Notes: generated by a model from the letters alone, not told the origin. A stretch of 53,226 bases of DNA from Alphaproteobacteria bacterium (GCA_017308375.1 JAFKEW010000005.1:1-53226), one strand, 5' to 3'; counted from the stretch's first letter, positions 39,787-49,988 are shown. Made by a program: numbers and translations.

Positions 39787-39873
39787 CGACGCAAATTTCC
39801 GGGGCGGCAGCGATGCCGCCCCTTTTGCATTCTGCGGCGCGATGGTCCGCCGGTGTGGCGACGCAAATTTCCG
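39787..39873. repeat. 15-base direct repeat CGACGCAAATTTCCG
   Basis: Copies at 39787-39801 and 39859-39873, 72 bases apart, flank the rpoZ terminator. The core GCAAATTTCCG appears a third time at 49939-49949 in a palindromic element after parC, so these may be fragments of one dispersed repeat family. Confidence 0.6.
39801..39826 (+). terminator. Intrinsic terminator after rpoZ
   Basis: GGGGCGGCA (39801-39809), GCGA loop, TGCCGCCCC (39814-39822): nine perfect pairs, a tetraloop and then TTTT. It lies 33 bases after the rpoZ stop. Confidence 0.85.
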
Positions 39874-39925
39874 TTTCCGAAGGCAAGCCTCGGCTTTTCT
39901 GCCCAAAAACCGGCAAACCGTCCTA

Positions 39926-39931
39926 TATAAT
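39926..39931 (+). promoter_or_regulatory. Candidate -10 element of rsh (leaderless)
   Basis: A perfect TATAAT eight bases before the ATG at 39939. Initiation about 7 bases downstream would fall at or one base before the A of the ATG, giving a leaderless mRNA. No good -35 hexamer is seen at 16-18 bases upstream, and the extended -10 TGN is absent. Confidence 0.4.
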
Positions 39932-39938
39932 AGATGTC

Positions 39939-42200
39939 ATGACGGTGCACGCGCCTGAAACATCTGCCGCTGAAACCCCGGTTCCCGGTCATATCCCGGC
40001 AACTGCGGCGCCTGCGCGTCCGCGTGCCCGGCGCAAGCTGATGCGCCAGACCGAACTGGTGGACCGCGTCAAAGCCTATGACCCGGATGTGGACGAGGCG
40101 CTGCTGAACAAGGCCTATGTCTATGCCATGACTGCCCATGGCAAGCAGTTCCGGGCCTCGGGCGACCCCTATTTCGCGCACCCGCTGGAGGTGGCGGGCA
40201 TCCTGACCGATCTGAAAATGGATGCGGCGACCATCGTCACCGCCCTGCTGCACGACACGATCGAGGATACCTACGTCACCTACGACGACGTGCAGTCCAT
40301 GTTCGGCAAGGAGATCGCCGATCTGGTCGATGGGGTGACCAAGCTTTCCCAGTTGGAACTGTTCAGCGAGCGGACCAAGCAGGCGGAAAATTTCCGCAAG
40401 CTGATGCTGGCGATGTCGAACGACATGCGCGTGCTGCTGGTCAAGCTGGCGGACCGGCTGCACAACATGCGCACGCTGCAATACATCAAGGACCCGCAGA
40501 AGCGCCGCCGCATCGCACAGGAAACGGTGGACATTTATGCCCCGCTGGCCGGGCGCATCGGCATGCAGAACATGCGGGAGGAGTTGGAAGACCTCGCCTT
40601 CACCGAAATGAATCCGGAGGCGCGCAATTCCATCGTCACGCGTCTTGCCCGCCTCGATGCCACGAGTGGGGAGCGTATCGGCCGCATCGCCGAACAATTG
40701 CGCGCGCGCCTGCAGGAAAGCGGGATCGAGACCACGGTCTATGGCCGGGCCAAGCGGCCTTATTCCATCTGGCGCAAGCTGCGGGACAAGCAGCTCAATT
40801 TCGAGCAATTGTCCGACATCTTCGGGTTCCGCATCATCGTGCACTCGGTGGAGGATTGTTATCGCGCGCTGGGCGTTCTGCATCAGACCTGGCGCATGAT
40901 CCCGGACCGCTTCAAGGATTTCATCTCCAATCCGAAAACCAATGGCTATCGCTCCATCCACACCACGGTGATGGGGCCGGAACAGCAGCGCGTGGAAGTG
41001 CAGATCCGCACGCAGGAAATGCACGACGTGGCCGAGCGCGGCGTCGCCGCCCATTGGAGCTATCGTGAAAAGCTGCCCACAAACGAATTGCAGACCAGCA
41101 ATGCCTATCAATGGCTGCGCGAGATGGTGGAGTTGCTGGAGCGTGGTGACAGCGCCGAGGAATTCCTCGAACATTCCCGCCTCAACATGTATCAGGATCA
41201 GGTCTTCTGTTTCACGCCGAAGGGCGATCTGATCTCGCTGCCGCGCGGCGCCACCCCGATTGATTTCGCTTATGCCTTGCACACCGACCTCGGCAACACC
41301 ACAGTGGGTGCCAAGGTGAACGGCCATCATGTGCCGCTGCACACGCCGCTGCGCAACGGCGATCAGGTGGAGGTCATCCGCACCAAGGAACAGACGCCGT
41401 CGCCGTTGTGGGAACAGTTTGTGGTCACGGGCCGCGCGCGGGCCGAAATCCGCCGCTTTCTGCGCCACGCCAAACGCGATGAGAATGTCGGTTTCGGCCG
41501 TAAGATTCTGGAAAAGGTGTTCACCGACGAAGGCCACCAACTGACCGACAAGGCGATTGAGGAAGTGGCGCGGAAGCTGCGCCTGCCCAGGCCGGACGAT
41601 GTGTTCGCCGAAGTGGGCCGCGGCGCCCTGCGCGCGCATGAGGTGCTGGAAGCCGCTTTCCCCGAAATCAAGCGCGATGCCAAGGGCCGCAAGCCGATTG
41701 CCTTTACCGCGCACAAACCGGGCGGCAAGGCGATCTCGATCAAGGGGCTGACCGAAGGAATTTCCTACCGGCTCGGCCGCTGCTGTCACCCGCTGCCGGG
41801 CGACCGGATTGTGGGCCTGATGGTGCCGGGGGAAGGTGTCGTCATTCACACCATCGATTGCGGTGAGCTGGAAAAGGCACAGGCCGCGATGGCGGACTGG
41901 CTGGATGTGAAATGGGATGCGAACGCGGCGGAAAGCGGCCCGTCCATCGGGCGCATTCTGGTGCGGGTGAAGAATTCACCGGGCTCTCTCGCCGCGGTGA
42001 TGACGGTGATCGGCAACAATGGGGGCAATATCTTCAACATGAAAGTGACCAACCGCAATCCGTTGTTCTTTGAGTTCATGATGGATCTGGAGGTGCGCGA
42101 CGTGCCGCATCTGCAGAATATTCTGGGTGCCTTGCGTGTGAATGCGGCGGTGGAATCCGTTGATCGTGTGCGCGGCGAAGACGAGCAGGAGGCCGCGTGA
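39939..42200 (+). CDS. rsh: Bifunctional (p)ppGpp synthetase/hydrolase (RelA/SpoT homologue)
   Basis: 753-residue stringent-response enzyme that makes and degrades ppGpp. The N-terminal HD hydrolase domain shows [11 protein letters not shown] with His-Asp near 105-106. The synthetase domain has [10 protein letters not shown] and [12 protein letters not shown], and carries RFKD near 323, the RXKD motif of bifunctional enzymes rather than the EXDD of RelA. TGS ([20 protein letters not shown]) and C-terminal ACT ([20 protein letters not shown]) domains follow. ATG at 39939 adds a 34-residue Pro/Ala-rich segment before [17 protein letters not shown], where many homologues start (40041). Heads a coupled cluster with pyrE. 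Confidence 0.95.
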   Translation: MTVHAPETSAAETPVPGHIPATAAPARPRARRKLMRQTELVDRVKAYDPDVDEALLNKAYVYAMTAHGKQFRASGDPYFAHPLEVAGILTDLKMDAATIVTALLHDTIEDTYVTYDDVQSMFGKEIADLVDGVTKLSQLELFSERTKQAENFRKLMLAMSNDMRVLLVKLADRLHNMRTLQYIKDPQKRRRIAQETVDIYAPLAGRIGMQNMREELEDLAFTEMNPEARNSIVTRLARLDATSGERIGRIAEQLRARLQESGIETTVYGRAKRPYSIWRKLRDKQLNFEQLSDIFGFRIIVHSVEDCYRALGVLHQTWRMIPDRFKDFISNPKTNGYRSIHTTVMGPEQQRVEVQIRTQEMHDVAERGVAAHWSYREKLPTNELQTSNAYQWLREMVELLERGDSAEEFLEHSRLNMYQDQVFCFTPKGDLISLPRGATPIDFAYALHTDLGNTTVGAKVNGHHVPLHTPLRNGDQVEVIRTKEQTPSPLWEQFVVTGRARAEIRRFLRHAKRDENVGFGRKILEKVFTDEGHQLTDKAIEEVARKLRLPRPDDVFAEVGRGALRAHEVLEAAFPEIKRDAKGRKPIAFTAHKPGGKAISIKGLTEGISYRLGRCCHPLPGDRIVGLMVPGEGVVIHTIDCGELEKAQAAMADWLDVKWDANAAESGPSIGRILVRVKNSPGSLAAVMTVIGNNGGNIFNMKVTNRNPLFFEFMMDLEVRDVPHLQNILGALRVNAAVESVDRVRGEDEQEAA

Positions 42201-42781
42201 CCCCCGAACAGGTTCTGAACGAATTCCGCAAGGCGGGCGCACTTCTCGAAGGTCACTTCATTCTCTCCAGCGGCAAGCATTCCGACATCTTCCTGCAGAA
42301 GGCACTCGTCTTCCGCGACGCGAAGCGGACCGCGAAACTGTGCAAGGCGCTGGCCGCCAAGGTGCGCGAGGAGGTGAAGCAGGGATTCACCGCCATTGTC
42401 TCTCCCGCTGTGGGCGGCATCGTGCCGGGCTATGAAATGGGCCGCCAACTGGGCCTGCCCGCGATGTATGTGGAGCGGCAGGACGGCACCTTTCATCTTC
42501 GCCGCGGCTTTGAACTGGAAAAGGGCCAGAAGGTGCTGATGGTGGAAGATATCGTCACCACCGGCCTTTCTTCGCGCGAATGTCTGGATGCGATCCGTGC
42601 GGCGGGTGGCAAGCCGGTTGCCGCTGCCTGTCTGATTGATCGTTCGGGCGGCAAGGCGAAAGTGGGTGTGAAACTCGTCGCGCTGGCACAGGTGAAATTC
42701 CCGGCCTGGGAAGCGGACAAGCTGCCGAAGCATCTGCAAGGCACGCCAGGCGTCAAACCGGGGAGCAGGGGGCTGGCGTGA
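42197..42781 (+). CDS. pyrE: Orotate phosphoribosyltransferase
   Basis: 194-residue enzyme that joins orotate to PRPP, giving [23 protein letters not shown] is the N-terminal substrate region; the PRPP loop reads [16 protein letters not shown] near 114-129. The start is GTG at 42197 within the rsh stop (GTGA), preceded by a strong AGGAGG at 42187-42192. The product is of the longer alphaproteobacterial type that lacks the E. coli-style N-terminus. It links pyrimidine synthesis to the ppGpp enzyme by translational coupling. Confidence 0.95.
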   Translation: MTPEQVLNEFRKAGALLEGHFILSSGKHSDIFLQKALVFRDAKRTAKLCKALAAKVREEVKQGFTAIVSPAVGGIVPGYEMGRQLGLPAMYVERQDGTFHLRRGFELEKGQKVLMVEDIVTTGLSSRECLDAIRAAGGKPVAAACLIDRSGGKAKVGVKLVALAQVKFPAWEADKLPKHLQGTPGVKPGSRGLA

Positions 42782-43218
42782 AACGCCTGACTTTTGCTGC
42801 CGTGGTTGCAGGTCTGCTGCTGGCTGAACCGTCTTCTGCCGCATCGGCTGGTGCCGCCTGTTTCGCCTATGAACCTGCGGTATCGGTGGTGACGGGCACC
42901 GTTACCATCACGCCGTTTTACGGCGCGCCCGGCTTCGGCAAAACGCCTCAGCGTGATGCGAAGCTGCATCATCCAATTCTGAAGCTGGACAAACCCGCTT
43001 GCGTGGACGCGAAGAAGGGCAGCTCCTACAATTCGCGCAGCGAGGCCGGAATCGAATCGATGCAGCTGGTGTTTGCGAGTTATCCCTTCGGTGCGGAATG
43101 GCATGGCCGCCATGTTGCCGTCACCGGCCGGTTGTTTCACGCCTTTACCACCGATCACCGCACAAAGGTTCTGGTCATGGTGCAGCAGGTGCGTGCCACG
43201 AATGAAGGAAAGCCATGA
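42778..43218 (+). CDS. Secreted DUF4431 domain protein
   Basis: 146-residue exported protein. The signal peptide is residues 1 to about 22 ([20 protein letters not shown]). The mature part has a DUF4431 pattern: [43 protein letters not shown] and [20 protein letters not shown], an OB-like beta fold with two cysteines that may form a disulfide. Function unknown. The start is GTG overlapping the pyrE stop, with GCAGGGGG just upstream; its own stop overlaps the pdxJ ATG. Confidence 0.85.
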   Translation: MKRLTFAAVVAGLLLAEPSSAASAGAACFAYEPAVSVVTGTVTITPFYGAPGFGKTPQRDAKLHHPILKLDKPACVDAKKGSSYNSRSEAGIESMQLVFASYPFGAEWHGRHVAVTGRLFHAFTTDHRTKVLVMVQQVRATNEGKP

Positions 43219-43973
43219 AAGCGCTGCGTCTCGGGGTGAATATCGATCATGTCGCCACCATCCGTAACGCGCGCGGTGGCGCCCATCCCGATCCGCTGCG
43301 CGCCGCCCAGATTGCAAAGGCGGCGGGCGCTGACGGTATCACCGCGCATCTGCGTGAGGATCGCCGCCACATTTCCGATGCCGATATCGACCGGCTCTCC
43401 CGCGAAATCGCGCTGCCGCTCAATCTGGAAATGGCGGCGACGGAGGAGATGCTGGAAATTGCCTTGCGTCATAAGCCGCATGCGGCGTGCATTGTTCCCG
43501 AAAAGCGGGAGGAACGGACGACCGAAGGCGGCATCGATGCGGTGGGCGGTCACAACCGGCTTCAGCCGATTGTCCGTGCACTGAAGAATGCGGGAATCCG
43601 CGTGTCGCTGTTCGTGGAACCGGACAAGCGCCAGCTCGATGCGGCAAAGGCGCTCGGCGCCCCGGTGGTGGAGCTTCACACCGGCGCCTATTGCGAGGCC
43701 TGGGCCAGCGGCGATCGCGCGCTTTTCGACACATTGCTGGAAAAGGTTCGCGTGGCGGCGCGCTATGGCACCGCGCTCGGGCTTGAAATCCATGCCGGGC
43801 ATGGCCTCGGCTTCGATACGGTGAAGCCGATTGCCGCCATCTCCGAAATCCACGAATTGAATATCGGCCATTTCCTGGTGGGGGAGGCGATTTTCACCGG
43901 CCTCGACGCCGCCATCCGGCGCATGCGCGCCCTGATGGACGAAGCGCGGGCGGAAGCCGGGGCGGCGCGATGA
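43215..43973 (+). CDS. pdxJ: Pyridoxine 5'-phosphate synthase
   Basis: 252-residue TIM-barrel enzyme that closes the pyridoxine ring from deoxyxylulose phosphate and aminoacetone phosphate. It has [52 protein letters not shown] and [14 protein letters not shown], all signature segments. ATG overlaps the previous stop, and acpS begins within its own stop (ATGA). The pdxJ-acpS pair is conserved widely in proteobacteria. Confidence 0.97.
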   Translation: MKALRLGVNIDHVATIRNARGGAHPDPLRAAQIAKAAGADGITAHLREDRRHISDADIDRLSREIALPLNLEMAATEEMLEIALRHKPHAACIVPEKREERTTEGGIDAVGGHNRLQPIVRALKNAGIRVSLFVEPDKRQLDAAKALGAPVVELHTGAYCEAWASGDRALFDTLLEKVRVAARYGTALGLEIHAGHGLGFDTVKPIAAISEIHELNIGHFLVGEAIFTGLDAAIRRMRALMDEARAEAGAAR

Positions 43974-44371
43974 TCATCGGCCTCGGCTCCGACCTGATCG
44001 ATATCCGCCGGATCGAGAAAACCATGACGCGGTTCGGCGCCCGCTTCATCGGCCGCATCTATACCGATGTGGAGCAGCAGAAGTCCGACCGCCGCGCCCA
44101 GCGCGCCGCCAGTTACGCCAAACGCTTTGCGGCGAAGGAGGCGTGTTCCAAGGCGCTCGGCACCGGGCTTCGCCGTGGTGTGTTCTGGCGCGATATGGGG
44201 GTGGTCAATCAGCCGGGCGGCAAGCCGGGCATGCGCTTGACCGGCGGCGCATTAAAACGGCTTCAGGAAATCACCCCGGCCGGGCATGTGGCGCAGATCG
44301 ACCTGACCATTACCGATGATTTTCCGCTGGCACAGGCGATTGTGATCATCACCGCCGTGCCCAGACCGTGA
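43970..44371 (+). CDS. acpS: Holo-[acyl-carrier-protein] synthase
   Basis: 133-residue trimeric enzyme that attaches the CoA-derived 4'-phosphopantetheine arm to acyl carrier protein. The metal-binding aspartate lies in [13 protein letters not shown] (near 8) and the glutamate in [16 protein letters not shown], both hallmark motifs. Ends 141 bases before lepB. Confidence 0.96.
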   Translation: MIIGLGSDLIDIRRIEKTMTRFGARFIGRIYTDVEQQKSDRRAQRAASYAKRFAAKEACSKALGTGLRRGVFWRDMGVVNQPGGKPGMRLTGGALKRLQEITPAGHVAQIDLTITDDFPLAQAIVIITAVPRP

Positions 44372-44396
44372 CATGATCCCATTCGCGGCGGCCGCA

Positions 44397-44422
44397 CCTT
44401 GACCTGGCCCCCGCCTTGACCT
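44397..44422 (+). promoter_or_regulatory. CCTTGACCT direct repeat upstream of lepB
   Basis: The nonamer occurs at 44397-44405 and 44414-44422, 17 bases apart. Each contains a TTGACC that could act as a -35, but no clear -10 follows. May be an operator or promoter for the lepB-rnc-era-recO group; weak. Confidence 0.25.
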
Positions 44423-44512
44423 TTACCTCCCCGTCCGTTTCTTTCGTCCACGGCGGGCACCACCGCCAATCCGCCAATCCCGCCGGCGCCACACCGGAAT
44501 GAAAGTCCGACC

Positions 44513-45295
44513 ATGACCGATCCTGGCAGCGATGCCACGCACTCCACCGGGGAAACCAAGCAGGGTGAAACCTGGGGTGAGACGATCAAGACGATCATCT
44601 ATGCGCTTCTGATCGCGCTCGTCATCCGCAGCTTCTTTTTCCAGCCCTTCTACATTCCCTCCGGCTCGATGGAGGATACGCTGCTGGTCGGCGACTATCT
44701 GTTCGTCGAGAAATATGCGTATGGCTACAGCCGCTATTCCTTCCCCTTCGGGCAATATCTGCCGTCGTTCGGCAAGGTCATGGCGGGGGCGCCGCAGCGC
44801 GGCGATGTCGTGGTGTTCAAAATGCCGAACCAGGACTCGCCCGACTACATGCAGGATTTCATCAAGCGGGTGATTGGCCTTCCGGGCGACCGCATTCAGG
44901 TGATCCGCGGCACTGTCTATCTGAACGGCAAACCGGTGCCGAAGGTGCGCGCGGCCGATTATATCGAAACCATCGACGGCTATACCGTTCGCGTGCCGCG
45001 CTACCGCGAAACCCTGCCGGGTGGCAAAAGCTATTATGTGCTCGACCGCGTGCCCGATGGGCCGGAGGATGACACCCAGCTTTTCGTCGTTCCGCCCGGC
45101 CATTATTTCATGATGGGCGACAATCGCGACAATTCCGACGACAGCCGCAGGGATGTGGGCTACGTTCCCGCCGAAGTGCTGGAGGGCAAGGCCCGTATCA
45201 TTTTCTTCTCGACCGATGGCAGCGCGCATTTCTGGGAATTCTGGAAGTGGCCGGAAACGGTCCGCTTCGCACGGCTCTTCAAGCTCATTGACTGA
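44513..45295 (+). CDS. lepB: Signal peptidase I
   Basis: 260-residue inner-membrane serine protease that removes signal peptides from exported proteins. One N-terminal transmembrane helix (IIYALLIALVIRSFFFQPFY) precedes the catalytic serine in PSGSMEDTL (near 52) and the general-base lysine in FIKRVIGLPGDRI (near 118). The late box GDNRDNSDDSR is present. The domain faces the periplasm. The rnc gene starts inside the 3' end. Confidence 0.96.
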   Translation: MTDPGSDATHSTGETKQGETWGETIKTIIYALLIALVIRSFFFQPFYIPSGSMEDTLLVGDYLFVEKYAYGYSRYSFPFGQYLPSFGKVMAGAPQRGDVVVFKMPNQDSPDYMQDFIKRVIGLPGDRIQVIRGTVYLNGKPVPKVRAADYIETIDGYTVRVPRYRETLPGGKSYYVLDRVPDGPEDDTQLFVVPPGHYFMMGDNRDNSDDSRRDVGYVPAEVLEGKARIIFFSTDGSAHFWEFWKWPETVRFARLFKLID

Positions 45296-45956
45296 GCTTG
45301 AGGAAAGGCTCGGCCATGTGTTCGCGGACAAGGCGCTTCTCACCCGCGCGCTGACGCATGCGAGCCGCGGTTCCGCCCGCAACAATGAACGGCTGGAATT
45401 TCTGGGTGACCGGGTGCTGGGCCTCGTGATCGCGGAAAAACTGGTCCACGATTTTCCGGACGATGCGGAAGGCGCGCTGGCGCTGAAATACAACGCGCTG
45501 GTGCGGGGGGAGGCGTGCGCCCGTGCGGCACTGGATGCCGGTCTGCCCGATCACCTGATTCTGGCACAGTCGGAGGCGGTCAGCGGCGGCCGGAAAAAGA
45601 CGGCAATCCTGGGCGGGGCGTGTGAAGCGGTGATCGCCGCGCTTTATCTTGATGGTGGCTTCGCTGTGGCGCGGGCCTTCATCCTGCGCTATTGGGGTGA
45701 GGCCTTTGGCGGGCTGGACCGCGAAATGCGCGATCCCAAAACCGTGTTGCAGGAATGGGCGCAAGGCCCCGGTGCCGCGGGCGCGCCGCAATACCGCCAT
45801 CTAAGCCGCAGCGGCCCCGATCATGCGCCGCATTTCACGGTAGAGGTTGCGATTGCGGGCCACGAACCGGAAAAGGGCGAGGGCAACTCGAAACGTGAGG
45901 CGGAACAGGATGCGGCGCGCCGCCTTCTGACCCGGCTGGGATTGTGGGACCAATGA
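45288..45956 (+). CDS. rnc: Ribonuclease III
   Basis: 222-residue double-strand-specific RNase that processes rRNA precursors. The catalytic domain has the signature NERLEFLGDRVLGLVIAE, the acidic residues in this motif and ILGGACEAVIAALYLDGG; the C-terminal dsRNA-binding domain ends KREAEQDAARRLL. No ATG fits: TTG at 45288, eight bases inside lepB, gives the normal N-terminus (TELEERLGHVFADKALLTRA). A GTG at 45318 would truncate it. Coupled to lepB and era. Confidence 0.93.
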   Translation: MTELEERLGHVFADKALLTRALTHASRGSARNNERLEFLGDRVLGLVIAEKLVHDFPDDAEGALALKYNALVRGEACARAALDAGLPDHLILAQSEAVSGGRKKTAILGGACEAVIAALYLDGGFAVARAFILRYWGEAFGGLDREMRDPKTVLQEWAQGPGAAGAPQYRHLSRSGPDHAPHFTVEVAIAGHEPEKGEGNSKREAEQDAARRLLTRLGLWDQ

Positions 45957-46882
45957 GTGCGGATGAAACACGTTGTGGCTTTGTCGCCGTCATCGGGGCG
46001 CCGAATGCGGGCAAGTCCACCTTGGTCAACGCGCTGGTCGGTACCAAGGTCTCCATCGTCACGCCCAAGGTACAGACCACGCGCATGAATGTGCGCGGCG
46101 TCGCCATGCGGGGCGCCGCACAGATCGTGTTTGTCGATACACCGGGCATTTTCCGCCCGCGCCGCCGGCTCGACCGTGCCATGGTCAAGGCCGCCTGGTC
46201 GGGGACGGAGGATGCGGATGCCATTCTGTTGATCGTCGATGCGCAGGCGCTGGTGGAATCGCCGAACGGCCTTGCCGCCGCCGACACGCACGCGATCATC
46301 GAAAACCTGAAGGCGTCGAAGCGCGAAGCTGCGCTGGTGCTGAACAAGGTGGATGCGATGAAGCGCGCCGACCTCCTGCCGCTGGCACAGGCACTGAATG
46401 GGGAAGGCGCTTTTTCTCAGGTGTTCATGGTCTCGGCGCTGAAGGGTGACGGCGTGGATGACATTGCCGATTGGTGTGCGGGCCGCATGCCGCCGGGTCC
46501 GTTCCTGTTTCCGGAGGATCAGGCGGCCGATATTCCTTCGCGCCTGCTCGCCTCCGAAATCACGCGGGAGAAGCTTTATCTCCGCCTGCATGATGAACTG
46601 CCTTACGCCACCACGGTCGAGACCGAGAAGTGGGAAGACCGCAAGGACGGTTCCGTCAAAATCGATCAGGTGGTGTTTGTGCAGCGCGATGGCCAGAAGG
46701 CGATCGTGCTGGGCAAGGGTGGCCGCGCCATCAAATCCATCGGCGAGGCGGCGCGAAAGGATATGGAAGCGGCGTTCGGCCGCCGCGTGCATCTGTTCCT
46801 GTTCGTGAAGGTGCGCGAAGGCTGGGTGGATGACCGTGAACGCTATCAGGCCATGGGGCTCGATTATCCCGGTGACGAGTAG
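45953..46882 (+). CDS. era: GTPase Era
   Basis: 309-residue GTPase for 16S rRNA maturation and 30S assembly. G1 is GAPNAGKST (15-23), G2 lies in KVQTTR, G3 in VDTPGIF, G4 in LNKVD, and the KH RNA-binding domain spans about 215-309 with IVLGKGGRAIKSIGEAARKD. The start at 45953 overlaps the rnc stop (ATGA); an upstream in-frame GTG at 45944 is less likely. Confidence 0.97.
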   Translation: MSADETRCGFVAVIGAPNAGKSTLVNALVGTKVSIVTPKVQTTRMNVRGVAMRGAAQIVFVDTPGIFRPRRRLDRAMVKAAWSGTEDADAILLIVDAQALVESPNGLAAADTHAIIENLKASKREAALVLNKVDAMKRADLLPLAQALNGEGAFSQVFMVSALKGDGVDDIADWCAGRMPPGPFLFPEDQAADIPSRLLASEITREKLYLRLHDELPYATTVETEKWEDRKDGSVKIDQVVFVQRDGQKAIVLGKGGRAIKSIGEAARKDMEAAFGRRVHLFLFVKVREGWVDDRERYQAMGLDYPGDE

Positions 46883-46887
46883 GGGCG

Positions 46888-47631
46888 ATGGAATGGTCTG
46901 ACGACGCCATCGTCCTCGCCATGCGCCCGCACGGGGAAACGAGCGCCATCCTGGATGTGCTGACCCAGAGCCATGGCCGCCATCTGGGCATGGTGCGCGG
47001 CGGCGGTTCGCGACGGGCCAAACCGGCCTTGCAGGCGGGCAATTCATTGCATGTGTCGTGGCGGGCGCGGCTTTCCGAACATCTGGGCAATTTTCATGTC
47101 GAACCGTTGCGGGCCCGCGCCGGTGTGCTGTTCGAATCACGCGACCGGTTGATCGGCCTCAATGCCTTTGCCGCGATGGCGCAACTCGTGCTGCCGGAAC
47201 GCCAGCCGCACCGCCCGGTTTATGAGGCGGGGGAAATCCTGCTCGACGCCATGCTGGACGATGGCTTTTCCCATTGGGCGCCGCTTTATGTGCGCTGGGA
47301 AACCGGGCTTTTAGAGGAGCTGGGCTTCGGCCTCGATCTTTCGCGCTGTGCCGCCACCGGCACGGTGGAGGATTTGCGCTATGTCTCGCCCAAATCCGGG
47401 CGCGCGGTGTCCGGTGCGGCCGGTGCGCCTTACCGCGACCGGTTGTTCCCCCTGCCGCGGTTTCTGCTCGGGGCGCAGAACGGTCTGCCCGATCTTGTGG
47501 AAATTGCCGCAGGCTTGCGCATGACGGCGCATTTTCTGCTAGAGCGCGCCTTGCGCCCCAATGGCCGCGAACTGCCGGCGGCGCGGCAGCGGCTGGAGGC
47601 GCTGGCCTCGCAGCAAACCGAATCGGATTAA
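46888..47631 (+). CDS. recO: DNA repair protein RecO
   Basis: 247-residue protein of the RecFOR pathway that helps load RecA on SSB-coated gaps. N-terminal OB fold: [40 protein letters not shown]-terminal helical region with [13 protein letters not shown] and [21 protein letters not shown] single cysteine remains where zinc-binding RecO forms have four, as in many alphaproteobacteria. AGGGG just upstream of ATG, 5 bases after era. Confidence 0.94.
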   Translation: MEWSDDAIVLAMRPHGETSAILDVLTQSHGRHLGMVRGGGSRRAKPALQAGNSLHVSWRARLSEHLGNFHVEPLRARAGVLFESRDRLIGLNAFAAMAQLVLPERQPHRPVYEAGEILLDAMLDDGFSHWAPLYVRWETGLLEELGFGLDLSRCAATGTVEDLRYVSPKSGRAVSGAAGAPYRDRLFPLPRFLLGAQNGLPDLVEIAAGLRMTAHFLLERALRPNGRELPAARQRLEALASQQTESD

Positions 47632-47639
47632 GAAGACAT

Positions 47640-49892
47640 ATGGGTTCCTTGCCGGTCAAAGACGACGATATCCGTGCCGAACCGTTGGCGAAGGCGCTGT
47701 CGGAGCGTTATCTCGCCTACGCGCTTTCCACCATCACCCAGCGCGCGCTGCCCGATGTGCGCGATGGGTTGAAGCCGGTGCATCGTCGCGTGCTGTGGGC
47801 GATGCGCGCGCTTGGTCTCAATCCGCAATCCGGCTTCAAGAAATGCGCCCGCGTGGTGGGCGATGTCATCGGCAAGTTTCACCCCCATGGCGATCTGGCG
47901 ATTTATGAGGCGCTGGTCCGCCTGGCGCAGGATTTCGCCGTGCGCTATCCGCTGGTGGACGGGCAGGGCAATTTCGGCAACATCGACGGCGATAATGCCG
48001 CCGCCATGCGCTACACCGAAAGCCGGTTGACGGCGGTGGCGCAGGCCCTTCTCGAAGGGCTGGACGAAGATGCGGTCGATTTTCGTGCCACATATGATGG
48101 CGAGGATGAGGAGCCGGTGGTCCTTCCCGCCGCGTTTCCCAATCTGCTTGCCAATGGCTCCAGCGGCATCGCGGTCGGCATGGCCACCTCCATCCCGCCG
48201 CACAATGTGGGCGAAATCTGCGCGGCATTGTCGGCCCTGATCGCCGATCCCGATACCCGCGAAGCCACGCTGCTGAAACACATCAAGGGACCGGATTTCC
48301 CGACCGGCGGCATTCTGGTCGACGATGCCAGCAGCATGGCGGAGGCCTATCGCACCGGCCGTGGCAGTTTCCGCCTGCGCGCGCGCTGGGAAAAGGAAGA
48401 TGGCGATCGCGGCAGCTATCACATCGTGGTCGATCAGATTCCCTATCAGGTGCAGAAGGCGAAGCTGATCGAGCGTATCGCCGAATTGATCGAGCACAAG
48501 AAAGTACCGCTGCTGGACGACGTCCGCGATGAGTCGGCGGAAGATGTCCGCATCGTGCTGGTGCCGAAAAGCCGCACGGTGGATGCCGATCTCCTGATGG
48601 AGCAGTTGTTCCGGCAGAGCGATCTGGAAGTGCGCATCTCGCTCAACATGAATGTGCTGGATGGTGGGCTGGTGCCGCGGGTGATGAGCCTGAAGGAGGT
48701 TTTGCAGGCCTTCATCGCCCACCGCCATCAGGTGCTGGAACGGCGCACCCGCCACCGGCTGGAAAAAATCGCTACCCGGCTGGAGGTGCTGGAAGGTTAC
48801 CTCGCCGTCTATCTCAACCTCGACAAGGTGATCAAAATCATCCGCACCGAGGATGAGCCGAAACCGAAATTGATGAAGGCGTTCTCGCTGAACGAGAACC
48901 AGGCCGAAGCCATCCTCAACATGCGCCTGCGCGCCCTGCGCAAGCTGGAGGAGATGGAGATCCGCCGCGAACATGGCGATCTGCTGAAGGAACAGAAAGA
49001 CCTCAACAAACTGCTCGCTTCACCCAAACTCCGCTCCGATCGCCTGATCGCGGAGGTGAAGGAGATCGATGCGAAGTTCGGCGGCAAAACGCAACTCGGC
49101 AAGCGCCGTACCGAAATCGCCAAGGCCCGCGCGGTGGAGGAAATCCTCGCCCGCGCGGAAGAGGCCGCCACCATCGAAACCGCGGTGGAGAAGGAGCCGA
49201 TCACCGTCGTCTGCTCTGACAAGGGCTGGCTGCGCGCCTTCAAGGGGCATCAGGAAGAAAGCGACGCGATCAAATATCGCGAAGGCGACCGGCGCCGTTT
49301 CTGGCTGCACGCCGAGACAACGGATAAACTGATGCTGTTCGCGACCGATGGCCGTTTCTTCACGCTCGATTGCGCGAAACTGCCGGGCGGGCGCGGCAAT
49401 GGTGAGGCGATCCGCACTTTTATCGACATGCCGGCTGAAGCCGATCTGGTCGATATGTTCGTTCATCGTGGCGCGCGCAAAATGCTGGTCGCCGCCACAT
49501 CCGGCCACGGCTTCGTCACCAATGAAGATGACGCGGTGGCGATGAAGCGCTCCGGCAAGCAGGTGCTGAACGTGCCGCCGGGGGTGGAAGCGGTTGCGAT
49601 GTGTTTCGTCAGTGGCGATCAGGTGGCGGTGACGGGCGAGAATCGCAAGCTGGTGATTTTCCCGCTGTCCGAAGTGCCGGAGATGGCGCGCGGCCGCGGC
49701 GTGATCCTGCAGCGTTACAAGGACGGCAATCTGGTCGATGTCTGCACGTTCGAGAACAAGGCCGGCTTCAAGGACGCCAACAACCGGCAATGGAGCGGTT
49801 CCGATCTGAAGGAATATCGCGGCGCCCGTGCCCAGGCCGGCCGCATCGTGCCGCGCGGCTTCGCCAGCAATCTGAAATTCGCCAAAGACTAA
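47640..49892 (+). CDS. parC: DNA topoisomerase IV subunit A
   Basis: 750-residue subunit that cuts and rejoins DNA to decatenate chromosomes. The active-site tyrosine is in AMRYTESRL at residue 125. Length and the short divergent C-terminal beta-propeller favour ParC over GyrA. In the quinolone-resistance region the motif reads [14 protein letters not shown]: residue 86, Ser in E. coli ParC (80) and GyrA (83), is leucine, while the acidic position is Glu90. ATG at 47640 sits 9 bases after recO. An inverted-repeat element follows the gene at 49905-49956. Confidence 0.93.
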   Translation: MGSLPVKDDDIRAEPLAKALSERYLAYALSTITQRALPDVRDGLKPVHRRVLWAMRALGLNPQSGFKKCARVVGDVIGKFHPHGDLAIYEALVRLAQDFAVRYPLVDGQGNFGNIDGDNAAAMRYTESRLTAVAQALLEGLDEDAVDFRATYDGEDEEPVVLPAAFPNLLANGSSGIAVGMATSIPPHNVGEICAALSALIADPDTREATLLKHIKGPDFPTGGILVDDASSMAEAYRTGRGSFRLRARWEKEDGDRGSYHIVVDQIPYQVQKAKLIERIAELIEHKKVPLLDDVRDESAEDVRIVLVPKSRTVDADLLMEQLFRQSDLEVRISLNMNVLDGGLVPRVMSLKEVLQAFIAHRHQVLERRTRHRLEKIATRLEVLEGYLAVYLNLDKVIKIIRTEDEPKPKLMKAFSLNENQAEAILNMRLRALRKLEEMEIRREHGDLLKEQKDLNKLLASPKLRSDRLIAEVKEIDAKFGGKTQLGKRRTEIAKARAVEEILARAEEAATIETAVEKEPITVVCSDKGWLRAFKGHQEESDAIKYREGDRRRFWLHAETTDKLMLFATDGRFFTLDCAKLPGGRGNGEAIRTFIDMPAEADLVDMFVHRGARKMLVAATSGHGFVTNEDDAVAMKRSGKQVLNVPPGVEAVAMCFVSGDQVAVTGENRKLVIFPLSEVPEMARGRGVILQRYKDGNLVDVCTFENKAGFKDANNRQWSGSDLKEYRGARAQAGRIVPRGFASNLKFAKD

Positions 49893-49904
49893 AAGGAATG
49901 TTTC

Positions 49905-49956
49905 ACCCTCCCCTTGAGGGAGGGTCGAAATTTGCCTCGCAAATTTCCGGGAGGGG
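49905..49956. repeat. Double-hairpin palindromic element after parC
   Basis: Two perfect hairpins in a row: ACCCTCCC-CTTGA-GGGAGGGT (49905-49925) and GAAATTTGC-CTC-GCAAATTTC (49927-49947). A trailing GGGAGGGG (49949-49956) can also pair with the first arm. There is no T-run. From memory, near-identical text recurs between genes in rhizobial genomes. Its GCAAATTTCCG core matches the 39787-39873 repeats. Confidence 0.7.
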
Positions 49957-49988
49957 AAACAGATTGAAATGCCGCGCTCTCAGAATTG

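Noticed and set aside
39672..41849. A 725-codon minus-strand frame opposite rpoZ and rsh
   Set aside because: Antisense by-product of GC-rich coding sequence; rsh domains are complete on the plus strand.
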